A DNA stretch of 64,000 bases. It comes from Photobacterium chitinilyticum. GTDB taxonomy: Bacteria; Pseudomonadota; Gammaproteobacteria; Enterobacterales; Vibrionaceae. Below are positions 1 through 8,632 of this stretch, one piece after another. A model generated the notes under the pieces. That model saw only the letters and a program-made list of their open reading frames with translations, searched no databases and was not told where the DNA came from. The position numbers were made by a program, and so were the translations under genes. The stretch covers positions 414,711 to 478,710 of the forward strand of contig NZ_RJLM01000001.1 in assembly GCF_004104355.1 (NCBI RefSeq), in the 5' to 3' direction. How positions within the stretch are numbered: position 1 is the stretch's first letter; each line of letters starts with the position of its first letter.

Positions 1-1
1 A

Positions 2-19
2 GCTCCAAGGTTTATAGTT
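2..19 (+). promoter_or_regulatory. Right half of a probable MerR-type operator with -10 element for the metal ATPase
   Basis: The first bases read AGCTCCAAGGT followed directly by TTTATAGT. MerR-family metal regulators (ZntR, CadR, CueR) bind an inverted repeat of this style lying between the -35 and -10 boxes. The right arm runs into a TATAGT -10 element here. The left arm and -35 box would lie outside the window, so this is an inference from half a site. Confidence 0.4.
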
Positions 20-58
20 ACTGTATTGACCAAATAAAGCATACCGAGGAGAGAAACC

Positions 59-2512
59 ATGTGTGCTCAATGCAATAACAAAAAACCACATATCCATACT
101 GTAAAATCGATGGCAGTCAACGCAAGCACTGTTCAGGTTGAAAGTGGAACAATGCAGGATTGTTGCAGCTCAGTAACCGTGACGTGTAGCGATTCAGCTG
201 ATTCTGGTTGTTGTGGTGATCCTGGTGCCGATGAGGAACCCGCTGCCGGCAGACCTTCCGTACATCCCGTTTATACTCATCAGCATGACCATCAACATAC
301 CCATCAACATAATTATGAGTCTAGTAGTTGTTCGGGTAACAGCTGTTGTAGCGCTTCTATAAGTATTGAAGATGAGCAAGCCCTTGAAGCGGCACTCACC
401 CAATCGACTCACAGTAAAACATTAAGTTGGAAAGTCCAGAATATGGACTGTCCAAGCTGTGCTAGCAAACTTGAAAAAGCCCTGTCCGGCATCGAGGGTG
501 TTGATACGGCCAAGGTGATGTTTGCGACCCAAAAGCTGGTCGTTAACTGTCAGTCAGGAAAACAGGCTGATGTTATTGAAGCCAAAGCTAAAGAAACGGG
601 GTTTCCGCTAGTCTCAACACGTAGCAAAGAAAGTGAAACAGAGAGCAAAAGCTTTCTTCAGCAGAATTTACCTATCATCGTAATTTCGACGATGATGCTG
701 ATCTCTTTTATCATCGATAAAAGTTCAGAAACCTATGGCCTAATCGCGTTTACACTCACGACGGCGTTAGGGCTTATTCCGATAGTAAAAAAAGCCATAG
801 CGCTCGGCAAAAGTGGCTCTCCGTTTTCGATCGAGACACTGATGAGCGTCGCGGCAATTGGTGCGCTCTATTTGGGAGAGACCGCAGAAGCGGCCATGGT
901 CTTGCTGTTATTTCTTATTGGCGAGCAGCTTGAAGGCTATGCCTCTTCCCGGGCGAGAAGCGGGGTAAAAGCCCTGATGGATCTTGTGCCAGAGCAGGCC
1001 ATGGTCATTCGCCCTGATGGTACAAGGGAAAAAGTTGCAGCAGAAGATCTCACAAAAGGGGATGTCATTGAAGTTGCACCGGGTGCTCGTTTGCCAGCCG
1101 ATGCCGAGCTTGTTGATATAACCGCAAGTTTTGATGAGAGCGCATTAACGGGAGAATCGGTTCCTGTTGAGCGACAGCCTGGTGAACAAGTGATGGCTGG
1201 CTCGTTGGTGACAGATAAAGTGGTACGTTTAAGAATCGTATCGGAGCAAGGTGACAATGCTATTGATCGGATCTTGCATCTGATTGAGGATGCCGAGTCT
1301 CGTAAGGCACCGCTAGAGCGTTTCATTGATCGTTTCAGCCGCCTGTACACCCCGGCAATGATAGTGTTAGCCGCTTTGGTGATAGTGGTGCCACCTTTGC
1401 TGTTTGCACAATCATGGGATGAGTGGATTTACAAAGGGCTGACCTTATTGCTGATTGCCTGTCCTTGTGCGCTGGTGATATCGATACCGGCAGCAATTAC
1501 CTCCGGTTTGGCTGCTGCTGCACGGCGAGGAGCCCTGATTAAAGGTGGAGCGGCGCTTGAGCAGCTCGGTCATATTGAAATGGTTGCCTTCGATAAAACA
1601 GGTACGCTAACCGAAGGCAAACCGGTGATGACTGATATTGTTAGTTGGGATGGTGACGAAGATAGACTGTTGCGTCAGTCTGCAGCTGTCGAAGCGGGAT
1701 CATTACACCCGCTTGCTCAGGCTGTAGTGAACGCAGCGAAAAATCGAGGGTTGTCGGTTATTGAAGCCTCTGAACGAGAAGCGCTGCCAGGGCGTGGGAT
1801 CAAGGGTGAGATAGATGGGGATACGTTGCTACTCGCTGCCGCTGACAGGTTGCCGGAATCGGTAACACTGACTCCTGGCCAACAAGCCGAATCAGAACTG
1901 TTGGAAGGTGAGGGCAAGACCTTGGTTGTCGCCGTTCGCAACGGTTTGCCAGTCGGCTTGATAGCTTGGCGTGACAACCTGAGAGATGATACTCACAAAG
2001 CCATCAAAAATTTGAAGGCGATGGGTATTCATACCGTAATGCTGACAGGAGATAACCCTCGTGCAGCAGCGGCTATTGCAGGTGAAATTGATATAGATTA
2101 TCGAGCAGGTTTACTGCCGGCAGACAAAGTAACCGAAGTCCAGTTTGCTAATCAAAATGCGAAAGTCGCTATGGTCGGAGACGGCATCAATGATGCTCCG
2201 GCAATGAAGACGGCTTCTATTGGTATTGCGATGGGAGGCGGTACCGATGTGGCACTTGAGACAGCAGATGCCGCATTAACCCATAATCGGGTATCGGAGT
2301 TGCCAGTGATGATTGCACTGTCTCGGGCCACGCTGGCCAATATCCATCAGAACATCATACTGGCACTGGGATTGAAGGGCGTTTTCCTGATAACTACATT
2401 GCTAGGTATGACAGGGCTATGGGTTGCAGTATTGGCTGACAGTGGCGCGACCGCATTGGTGACACTGAATGCATTAAGGTTGCTCCGGTTTAAAGCAAAA
2501 ATTGAAGAGTAA
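59..2512 (+). CDS. zntA: Zn/Cd/Pb-transporting P-type ATPase (ZntA-like)
   Basis: This is an inner-membrane P1B-type ATPase that exports Zn(II), Cd(II) or Pb(II) using ATP. The 817-residue protein starts with a Cys- and His-rich tail (alternating His-Gln around residues 72-86). A heavy-metal-associated domain follows with the CxxC pair C131/C134. The membrane CPC motif is at residues 467-469, the phosphorylated Asp is D512 in DKTGT, and the hinge motif GDGINDAP is near residue 707. CPC with a single HMA domain and a His/Cys-rich tail fits ZntA better than the copper exporter CopA. A GAGGAGAG ribosome-binding site supports the ATG at 59. It is a single-gene unit ending in a strong terminator. 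The long His-rich tail is more elaborate than in E. coli ZntA and may buffer or sense metal. Confidence 0.9.
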   Translation: MCAQCNNKKPHIHTVKSMAVNASTVQVESGTMQDCCSSVTVTCSDSADSGCCGDPGADEEPAAGRPSVHPVYTHQHDHQHTHQHNYESSSCSGNSCCSASISIEDEQALEAALTQSTHSKTLSWKVQNMDCPSCASKLEKALSGIEGVDTAKVMFATQKLVVNCQSGKQADVIEAKAKETGFPLVSTRSKESETESKSFLQQNLPIIVISTMMLISFIIDKSSETYGLIAFTLTTALGLIPIVKKAIALGKSGSPFSIETLMSVAAIGALYLGETAEAAMVLLLFLIGEQLEGYASSRARSGVKALMDLVPEQAMVIRPDGTREKVAAEDLTKGDVIEVAPGARLPADAELVDITASFDESALTGESVPVERQPGEQVMAGSLVTDKVVRLRIVSEQGDNAIDRILHLIEDAESRKAPLERFIDRFSRLYTPAMIVLAALVIVVPPLLFAQSWDEWIYKGLTLLLIACPCALVISIPAAITSGLAAAARRGALIKGGAALEQLGHIEMVAFDKTGTLTEGKPVMTDIVSWDGDEDRLLRQSAAVEAGSLHPLAQAVVNAAKNRGLSVIEASEREALPGRGIKGEIDGDTLLLAAADRLPESVTLTPGQQAESELLEGEGKTLVVAVRNGLPVGLIAWRDNLRDDTHKAIKNLKAMGIHTVMLTGDNPRAAAAIAGEIDIDYRAGLLPADKVTEVQFANQNAKVAMVGDGINDAPAMKTASIGIAMGGGTDVALETADAALTHNRVSELPVMIALSRATLANIHQNIILALGLKGVFLITTLLGMTGLWVAVLADSGATALVTLNALRLLRFKAKIEE

Positions 2513-2537
2513 TTGCCGTTAGTTAATCTATCATCTT

Positions 2538-2568
2538 AAGAGTGCCACCAGTGTGGCGCTCTTTTTTT
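2538..2568 (+). terminator. Intrinsic terminator after zntA
   Basis: An 11-bp stem, AAGAGTGCCAC paired with GTGGCGCTCTT (one G-U pair), has a four-base loop and runs into seven T residues. Confidence 0.9.
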
Positions 2569-2614
2569 GGGCCATAATATTTTTGTGACGCAAAGCATAA
2601 GTAAACGATTTTGC

Positions 2615-2628
2615 GTGATATTGATCAC
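2615..2628 (+). promoter_or_regulatory. CRP-cAMP binding site upstream of udp
   Basis: The sequence GTGA-TATTGA-TCAC matches the core of the CRP consensus (TGTGA-N6-TCACA) with exact spacing. A weaker match beginning TGTGA lies at 2584-2599. In E. coli udp is controlled by CRP and CytR through several sites, so the location fits. The remaining promoter elements cannot be assigned securely. Confidence 0.65.
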
Positions 2629-2829
2629 CTTTCTATGAGAAATGAAATTAACGACATTTCAATCGTTGTGATTCCTGTCACTAAAAACTGTCATTCTATC
2701 GGCTATCGTTATCATGTGTTTTGAGAGTGCTTTGTTTAGAGTATTGTCAAAACACAAATTATTTTGATAAATAACCGCAGGTTCAAACTTCCCTAACGCG
2801 CGGTAAATAGTATAAGAAAGGATATGATT

Positions 2830-3597
2830 ATGTCTGACAACGCAGTTTTCCATCTAGGTGTAAACAAAGAAGATCTTAACGGTGCAGAGCTAGCAATTAT
2901 TCCTGGTGATCCAGCACGAGTTGAAAAAATTGCTAACCTAATGGATAACCCTGAATTCTTGGCAAGTGCTCGTGAATATACGGTTTACCGCGCTAAGCTA
3001 GACGGCAAGTCTGTAGTTGTTTGTTCAACTGGTATCGGTGGCCCATCAACATCTATTGCTGTAGAAGAGCTAGCTCAGCTAGGTGTTCGTACATTCCTGC
3101 GCGTAGGTACAACAGGCGCAATTCAGCCACATATCAATGTTGGCGATATGATCGTTTCAACTGGTTCAGTTCGTCTAGACGGTGCTAGCCTTCACTTCGC
3201 GCCAATGGAGTTCCCAGCAGTAGCTGACTTCAACGTAGCAACTGCAATGAAAGCAGCGTGTGATGCCGATGGCGCTACAGTGCACACGGGTGTAACAGCA
3301 TCTTCAGACACTTTCTACCCAGGTCAAGAGCGTTACGACACATTCTCAGGTCGCGTAGTACGCCGTTTCCAAGGTTCGATGGATGAGTGGCAACAAATGG
3401 GTGTTCTGAACTTCGAAATGGAATCAGCAACACTGCTAACCATGTGTGCAAGTTCAGGCCTACGTGCAGGCTGTGTAGCCGGTGTTATCATCAACCGTAC
3501 TCAGAAAGAGATCCCAGATCACGCGACGTTGAAAAAGACTGAAGCGCGTTCAATTAAAGTGGTAGTTGAAGCAGCACGTCGCATGCTAGCCGAGTAA
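2830..3597 (+). CDS. udp: Uridine phosphorylase
   Basis: Uridine phosphorylase is a cytoplasmic enzyme of pyrimidine nucleoside salvage that converts uridine and phosphate to uracil and ribose-1-phosphate. The protein has the PNP/UDP family signatures: the phosphate-binding [12 protein letters not shown] near the N-terminus, STGIGGPS, the VGTTGAIQ strand, and [11 protein letters not shown], the nucleoside and ribose-binding segment. Its length of 255 residues is normal. An in-frame ATG at 2824 sits one base after the AAAGGA ribosome-binding site, which is too close. The ATG at 2830 has good spacing and matches the usual N-terminus. It is monocistronic, with a CRP site upstream and a terminator downstream. 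Codons look like those of a highly expressed gene. Confidence 0.95.
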   Translation: MSDNAVFHLGVNKEDLNGAELAIIPGDPARVEKIANLMDNPEFLASAREYTVYRAKLDGKSVVVCSTGIGGPSTSIAVEELAQLGVRTFLRVGTTGAIQPHINVGDMIVSTGSVRLDGASLHFAPMEFPAVADFNVATAMKAACDADGATVHTGVTASSDTFYPGQERYDTFSGRVVRRFQGSMDEWQQMGVLNFEMESATLLTMCASSGLRAGCVAGVIINRTQKEIPDHATLKKTEARSIKVVVEAARRMLAE

Positions 3598-3720
3598 TTG
3601 TTATCACTGGTTATTTAATATGGTAGCTGTGCTGGAAGTGCTCATTGATAATTATCAACTAGGTATTTCTGTCTTGGTTTCGAATTAAATTCCAGCGTGC
3701 TAACGGTTCACCACACATTT

Positions 3721-3748
3721 AAACCGATGCTCAGGCATCGGTTTTTTT
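3721..3748 (+). terminator. Intrinsic terminator downstream of udp
   Basis: A perfect 10-bp stem, AAACCGATGC with GCATCGGTTT, has a four-base loop and a T run. It lies about 120 bases after the udp stop, giving the mRNA a long 3' tail. Confidence 0.85.
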
Positions 3749-3904
3749 ATGCCTCCAAGTTCTCCTCAGTAACACTCCCTCTTCTCTTTATTGCGATTCT
3801 TCGTGCCTTTATCAGGCTATGTCACATCTAGAATATTAAATCGTTCAAATAGCAGGCAATGGTGTTGTAAAAAACCAAGTCTGGTGCTTATATTTTAATC
3901 ACAT

Positions 3905-3921
3905 ACCGACGGTCGGTCGGT
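3905..3921 (+). promoter_or_regulatory. TetR-family operator (probable autoregulatory site)
   Basis: ACCGAC and GTCGGT form a perfect 6-bp inverted repeat with a five-base spacer, 36 bases ahead of the TetR start codon. TetR regulators typically bind such short palindromes at their own promoters. Confidence 0.65.
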
Positions 3922-3956
3922 TGTGAGCATATTGCAAGCATTTAGAGAAAATCCCT

Positions 3957-4634
3957 ATGGCGAGAGTCATCAAAGCCGCTGATGAAAGGCGTTGTGAATT
4001 TATCGCAGCAGCGCAAGATTTGTTTTATAGCAAGGGGTATGAAAGCACGTCAGTGAATGATTTGATCTCCGCTGTCGGAGTCTCGAAAGGTGCTTTTTAT
4101 CATTACTTTGATTCGAAGCAGGCTGTTCTGGAAGCCTTGGTCGACGATATGCAGTCGCAATACCAAACCTTGGTGGGGGAGCTGATCATCGACCCTGGAA
4201 TAGATGCGATCAGTAAGTGGAATCAGCTGCTGGTTGTCACGAACCATTGGAAGATTGAACAAAAAGAAGGGCTGCTTAGTTTTGCCAAAATTATCAATAT
4301 GGATGAGAACCTGCCGCTAAAACATAAGCTAATAACGAGAAGCTCAAAATTATTGGCTGCAGATTTTACCGTTATTATCAGGCAAGGGATTGATGAAGGT
4401 GTGTTTGACACCCAAACACCTACTGTTGTTGCCGAGCTGGTGGTTGCAGTGTTGCATGCTTTTTCAGATGGGTTGACCGATCTACTTCTCGATCAGAAGA
4501 CTCAAGAGCAGCCGTTTCAACGAGCACTACGCAAAGTCAAAGCGACCCAGTTTTCGATAGAGCGGATCCTCGGGGCGCCGACAGGCTCACTGACGCTTAT
4601 CGATCAGGGCACCTTGGCTGGTTGGTTTAAATAA
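3957..4634 (+). CDS. TetR/AcrR family transcriptional regulator
   Basis: This is a 225-residue one-component repressor. The N-terminal helix-turn-helix is clear, with residues such as TSVNDLISAVGVSKGAFYHY around positions 31-50. The divergent C-terminal half would form the ligand pocket and dimer interface. It is the first gene of a co-directional series with the Lol-like module, about 105 bases ahead of the LolA-like gene, so that module is its likely target along with itself. The ligand cannot be predicted. The ribosome-binding site is weak (GAGAAAA). Confidence 0.85.
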   Translation: MARVIKAADERRCEFIAAAQDLFYSKGYESTSVNDLISAVGVSKGAFYHYFDSKQAVLEALVDDMQSQYQTLVGELIIDPGIDAISKWNQLLVVTNHWKIEQKEGLLSFAKIINMDENLPLKHKLITRSSKLLAADFTVIIRQGIDEGVFDTQTPTVVAELVVAVLHAFSDGLTDLLLDQKTQEQPFQRALRKVKATQFSIERILGAPTGSLTLIDQGTLAGWFK

Positions 4635-4667
4635 ATACGTTTACCTACTCACATGAAGCCAAAACTT

Positions 4668-4679
4668 GTTTCATGAAAC
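4668..4679 (+). promoter_or_regulatory. Perfect 12-bp palindrome upstream of the LolA-like gene
   Basis: GTTTCATGAAAC is a perfect palindrome 60 bases ahead of the LolA-like start codon. Related TTGTTTTCA segments recur nearby around 4687 and 4709. It could be an operator, but its sequence differs from the TetR-type site at 3905. Confidence 0.3.
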
Positions 4680-4739
4680 GAGGACTTGTTTTCACAGAAT
4701 ACCAGTTTGTTTTCATCGACAGTTTGCTAAGGAAAAGTT

Positions 4740-5492
4740 ATGCGTGATTTATCTATTTTACTATCAGTCGTGGTGGCTCTGTTCTCTACGTCGATCTTTG
4801 CCGAGACCGCGACTGAAATCGTCAGAAAGTCTGATCTGCAAATGCGGGGTGATTCGAGCTATACCGAAGCGACGATGAAGATCATTCGTCCTGACTGGAC
4901 GCGTTCGATGAGTATGAAAACCTGGAGCAAGGGCATGGACTTGTCACTGGTATTGGTGACTGCACCAGCAAAAGACAAGGGCAGTGCATCGCTCAAGCGC
5001 CAACGGGAAATGTGGAATTGGATCCCTAGCATCGAGAGGGTCGTCAAAATCGCCCCTTCGATGCTCAGTCAGTCTTGGATGGGCTCGGATTTTACCAATG
5101 ATGACTTAATTAATCAGTCTTCCATTGTGGTGGATTATCGCCACCAGATGGTCGGTAAGGAGGTATTTGATTCCGATCCGACCTGGGTTATCGATGCGAT
5201 TGCCAAACCGAATGCACCAGTGGTGTGGAATAAGGTCCGTTTGTGGATCTCTCAAAAGACTTACCTGCAGCGCAAGGTTGAGTTTTACGACGAGTTTGAT
5301 GAGCTGGTCAACACCATGAAAACCTACGATGTAAAAATGCTGGGTGGGCGGCAGCTTGCGTCCAGAATGGAAATGCTGCCTGCGGATAAGCCGGGTAATA
5401 AAACCCAGATTATTACCCATCAGGCACAATTTGATTTTGCTGTAAAAGACAGCTTTTTCTCGTTAAGCCAAATGAAAGCACTGCGTGACTGA
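4740..5492 (+). CDS. Periplasmic outer membrane lipoprotein-sorting protein (LolA-like fold)
   Basis: The 250-residue protein begins with a signal peptide (hydrophobic residues 4-20, likely cleavage after FAE). The rest resembles the LolA/LppX-type half-barrel family annotated as outer membrane lipoprotein-sorting protein: a long beta-rich domain with conserved WNWIPSIERVVKI and SWMGSDFTNDDL segments around residues 88-125. Proteins of this fold carry lipids or lipoproteins across the periplasm. It is followed by two FtsX-like permeases and a LolD-like ATPase in one operon, so it probably takes substrate from that ABC complex. It is not the housekeeping LolA. AAGGAAAAG precedes the start. Confidence 0.75.
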   Translation: MRDLSILLSVVVALFSTSIFAETATEIVRKSDLQMRGDSSYTEATMKIIRPDWTRSMSMKTWSKGMDLSLVLVTAPAKDKGSASLKRQREMWNWIPSIERVVKIAPSMLSQSWMGSDFTNDDLINQSSIVVDYRHQMVGKEVFDSDPTWVIDAIAKPNAPVVWNKVRLWISQKTYLQRKVEFYDEFDELVNTMKTYDVKMLGGRQLASRMEMLPADKPGNKTQIITHQAQFDFAVKDSFFSLSQMKALRD

Positions 5493-5509
5493 CGTAAACA
5501 GGAGGTTTT

Positions 5510-6739
5510 ATGTTAGTGAAGTTAGCGTGGCGCAATTTATGGCGGCAGAAACGACGGACGGTTCTTACCGCATCTGCACTGGCATTGGCGCTTGCGCTGT
5601 CGTTGTTTATGCGCTGCCTGCAAGAAGGGAGCTATGCCAATAACATTGAGAATGCTGCCCGTTTCTACACCGGGTTAATACAAATTCAGCATCCTGAGTT
5701 TTCGGATAGCCAGAGTATTGATGATTTGCTGCCAGCAGATAGTCAGTTTATTGCCCCAGCTAAAAGCCACCCCAATATCAAACGTATATTGCCGAGAATA
5801 GAATCCTTCGCATTGGCGGCTGCTGGCGACAAATCGAAAGGTGTGATGGTAATGGGCGTGATCCCCGAGCAGGAGAACGACTACTCGGGTATAGCAGGCA
5901 AGTTAAGTGAAGGGACGTTCTTGTCTGCCGATGATCAGCAAGTATTGATTGGCGAAGGCTTGGCTCGTTTTCTAAATCTGCAGGTCGGTGATGAAATTAT
6001 CCTTTACGGTCAGGGATACCGGGGCCAGACTGCCGCAGGTTTGTATCCTGTCAAAGGGATACTGGATTTCCCGATGCCGCAGCTTGATAACCAGCTGGTT
6101 TATATGCCGTTGGCACTGGCGCAGACCTTATACAGCACCGAACAGCAAGTCACGGCCTGGGTGCTGCACACTCGTATTTTGTCGGCACTGCCTCAGACTG
6201 TTGCAGAGTTAAGCGCGGATTATGACGGGCTGGCAAACATCCGTGACTGGCAGGATCTTTCTCCGGAGATGGCACAGCAAATTCTGATGGATAAAGCAGG
6301 AGGCATTATCATGATGTACCTGCTTTATGGTGTGGTGGGTTTCGGCTTGTTCGCGACTTTGCTGATGATGACCCTAGAGCGCCAGCGCGAGTTTGGCGTC
6401 ATGCTGGCCACCGGACTATTGCGAAAGAAGCTGCTTGCTCTCATTAGTATCGAATCATTGTTTATTGCTCTTTTGGGGGTTGTACTTGGGCTGGGGATCT
6501 CCGCACCATTTCTTATCTGGTTTTACTATAACCCGATAGTATTAACGGGCGAGACGGCGGAAATGATCCTGGAAATGGGCTGGGATCCGGTCTTGCCGAT
6601 CCTGCTGGAACCATGGCTGTTTGTTAATCAGATAACGATCGTATTGGGTCTGTTGCTACTTTGCTTGATTTATCCGATGTGGCGTGTCTATCAGCTGGAC
6701 TTGGTCAGTGCATTAAAAGGAGGCGGACATGCTGGTTAA
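5510..6739 (+). CDS. ABC transporter permease, FtsX/LolC-like (first of pair)
   Basis: This 409-residue inner-membrane protein has the LolC/LolE/MacB layout. There is one N-terminal membrane helix after the positively charged WRNLWRQKRRT segment, a periplasmic domain of about 230 residues, and three C-terminal helices (about 265-390) forming the FtsX domain. A strong AGGAGG ribosome-binding site precedes the start. It shares an almost identical N-terminus (LVKLAWRNLWR) with the next gene, showing paralogy by duplication, and overlaps it by 11 bases. It probably forms a heterodimer with the second permease and is driven by the downstream ATPase. Confidence 0.85.
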   Translation: MLVKLAWRNLWRQKRRTVLTASALALALALSLFMRCLQEGSYANNIENAARFYTGLIQIQHPEFSDSQSIDDLLPADSQFIAPAKSHPNIKRILPRIESFALAAAGDKSKGVMVMGVIPEQENDYSGIAGKLSEGTFLSADDQQVLIGEGLARFLNLQVGDEIILYGQGYRGQTAAGLYPVKGILDFPMPQLDNQLVYMPLALAQTLYSTEQQVTAWVLHTRILSALPQTVAELSADYDGLANIRDWQDLSPEMAQQILMDKAGGIIMMYLLYGVVGFGLFATLLMMTLERQREFGVMLATGLLRKKLLALISIESLFIALLGVVLGLGISAPFLIWFYYNPIVLTGETAEMILEMGWDPVLPILLEPWLFVNQITIVLGLLLLCLIYPMWRVYQLDLVSALKGGGHAG

Positions 6740-7946
6740 ATTGGCCTGGCGCAATTTATGGCGCAATAAATTACGAACCAGCATCATGCTCAGTGCCATG
6801 GTATTCGGTCTGATGGGCGTAGTCAGTATGATGGGCTTTATGACGGGCATGTACGGCAGCATGATAGATAACGCTATTGCTTGGCAGACCAGTCATATCC
6901 AGGTTCATAACAGCCGCTACCTCAATAACCCTGATATCAATTCAACGATTGTCGATTCCCACCAGCTTATTGCATCAATTGAACAACTGCCGCAGGTAAG
7001 AGCCATGTCGGCACGGTTTGTTGCTGATGGAATGGTCGCCTCGGCACGCAGCGCCCGCGGGGTAAGAATCAATGGCATTGATTTGGAGTCAGAAGCCTTG
7101 GTAACACCGCTGGCAGCCAATATCCGGCAAGGTGAATGGCTGTCATTGGAAGGGCGCAACCCTGTCTTGGTTTCAAACAAAACGGCTGAACGGTTGCGGC
7201 TGCGTGTCGGGTCCAAGGTAGTACTGACATTCACCAACGCCAGCGGTGATGTAACCGGGGCGGCGTTTCGTGTTCGTGGGATCTTTAAAACTCCCACTTC
7301 AAGTTTTGATGAAGGAAATGTCTTTGTTCGGCGTGGCGATCTAATGGCATTGGCCGGCATTGAAGGCAGCCATGAAATAGCCATATTGCTGGATGACGAA
7401 AAAGCGGCGTTCTCGTTGCGAGACGTACTGCAAGCGCAGACATCAAACCCAAATACCGTCCGGGACTGGCAGCAGGTCCAACCGATGCTGGCTTCGATTA
7501 TTAACCAGATGGGTACCAGCAATGCGATTATGCTGGGGATCTTTGTCCTCGCACTGAGCTTTGGCATCGTCAATATAATGCTGATGTCAGTATTCGAGCG
7601 TACCCGGGAGTTCGGTGTGCTGATGGCGGTAGGTATGCAAAAGTACAATATTTTTTTGTTAATCATGCTGGAAACAGCATGGCTTGGGATCACTGGTGCA
7701 TTACTGGGGATAGCCGGTAGTGTGGGGCTAATGCGGCTCTTGCAGCATACCGGTGTACCGCTCGGCAAGCTTGCCGAAGGGCTCGGGGCGTTCGGTGTCG
7801 ATACCACTTTGTATCCTCAGGTCTCCCTGACGGACTACCAGATGATTTTTATCACCGTAGTAGCAGCGAGCATTTTGGCAGCACTTTATCCGGCGCGCCA
7901 AATTCTAAAGCAGCGCCCTGTTGATGCAATGGCGGAGAAACATTGA
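6729..7946 (+). CDS. ABC transporter permease, FtsX/LolE-like (second of pair)
   Basis: The 405-residue protein has the same topology as its upstream paralogue: one N-terminal helix, a large periplasmic domain, then three helices ending in the conserved ALYPAR segment. FtsX-family proteins of this type couple ATP hydrolysis to moving substrates through periplasmic partners rather than across the membrane, as in Lol lipoprotein release and MacB. Its start lies inside the previous gene and its stop overlaps the start region of the ATPase gene, which indicates translational coupling. The exact substrate is unknown. Confidence 0.85.
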   Translation: MLVKLAWRNLWRNKLRTSIMLSAMVFGLMGVVSMMGFMTGMYGSMIDNAIAWQTSHIQVHNSRYLNNPDINSTIVDSHQLIASIEQLPQVRAMSARFVADGMVASARSARGVRINGIDLESEALVTPLAANIRQGEWLSLEGRNPVLVSNKTAERLRLRVGSKVVLTFTNASGDVTGAAFRVRGIFKTPTSSFDEGNVFVRRGDLMALAGIEGSHEIAILLDDEKAAFSLRDVLQAQTSNPNTVRDWQQVQPMLASIINQMGTSNAIMLGIFVLALSFGIVNIMLMSVFERTREFGVLMAVGMQKYNIFLLIMLETAWLGITGALLGIAGSVGLMRLLQHTGVPLGKLAEGLGAFGVDTTLYPQVSLTDYQMIFITVVAASILAALYPARQILKQRPVDAMAEKH

Positions 7947-7948
7947 TC

Positions 7949-8632
7949 ATGACGATTCAGACTAACCAGCTTTGTAAAACCTATAATCCTGATTCGGATT
8001 TTCCGGTTCATGCCGTAAAAAGCCTTGACTTGGCTATTGAACAAGGAGAGTTTGTTGCCGTGATGGGGCCGTCGGGCTCTGGCAAGACGACCTTGCTCAA
8101 TATGTTGGGAGGCATTGATACACCAACCTCGGGTGAGGTACGTATTGATGACTGCGACATCTGCGAGTTGAAAGAGAAGGAGTTGATCGCATTTCGTCGT
8201 GATCATATCGGCTTTATCTTTCAGGATTACAGCCTGCTGCCGGTACTGACTGCATTGGAGAATGTCGAGTTCGTGATGCAACTGCAAGGCCATAGCGAAA
8301 AGGAGTGCCGACAGCGAGCCAGTGCGTTGCTGAAGCAGGTTGGCCTTACTGATCAGCAACATAAAATTCCAGCCAAGTTATCCGGTGGCCAACAGCAGCG
8401 GGTTGCGGTGGCAAGGGCTCTGGCGCCAAGGCCACGCTTTGTGATGGCTGACGAGCCGACAGCCAACCTCGATGCGCAAAGTACCGCCGAGCTGCTCGAT
8501 ATCATGCAGCAGCTAAACGAGAAAGAAGGGACGACGTTTATCTTTTCGACCCATGATCCCCGGGTGATTAAGCGGGCACGGCGGGTCATCGTGTTTGAAG
8601 ACGGGGAGCTGAAAGAGGATCGTCGCCAGTGA
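7949..8632 (+). CDS. ABC transporter ATP-binding protein, LolD/MacB-like
   Basis: This cytoplasmic ATPase energises the two permeases. Counting from the ATG at 7949, Walker A is GPSGSGKTT with K46, the Q-loop is IFQDYS near 90-94, the signature LSGGQ is at 144-148, and Walker B ends in D168-E169. Length and motif spacing are typical of LolD, FtsE and MacB-type ATPases. A TTG six bases upstream is an alternative start that overlaps the preceding stop codon. The ATG is preferred, although the GGAG sequence is slightly far from it. The C-terminus overlaps the next gene by four bases (GTGA). Confidence 0.9.
   Translation: MTIQTNQLCKTYNPDSDFPVHAVKSLDLAIEQGEFVAVMGPSGSGKTTLLNMLGGIDTPTSGEVRIDDCDICELKEKELIAFRRDHIGFIFQDYSLLPVLTALENVEFVMQLQGHSEKECRQRASALLKQVGLTDQQHKIPAKLSGGQQQRVAVARALAPRPRFVMADEPTANLDAQSTAELLDIMQQLNEKEGTTFIFSTHDPRVIKRARRVIVFEDGELKEDRRQ

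Larger units (their letters stand above)
3598..3956. other. Intergenic region between udp and the TetR gene
   Basis: This stretch holds the udp terminator at 3721-3748, a perfect palindrome TTGATAATTATCAA at 3645-3658 and the TetR-type operator at 3905-3921. No coding frame is convincing. Confidence 0.6.

Noticed and set aside
2659-2853. Reverse-strand frame overlapping the udp promoter
   Set aside because: It covers the udp leader and start codon, and its translation shows no coding character.
3645-3658. TTGATAATTATCAA, a formal match to the FNR consensus
   Set aside because: It lies in the 3' tail of udp, about 300 bases from the next start codon and ahead of the udp terminator, so a promoter role is unlikely.
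6917-7807. 296-codon reverse-strand frame opposite the second permease
   Set aside because: It is a shadow of the strongly supported forward gene, low-complexity Ser/Pro-rich and lacking any family resemblance.
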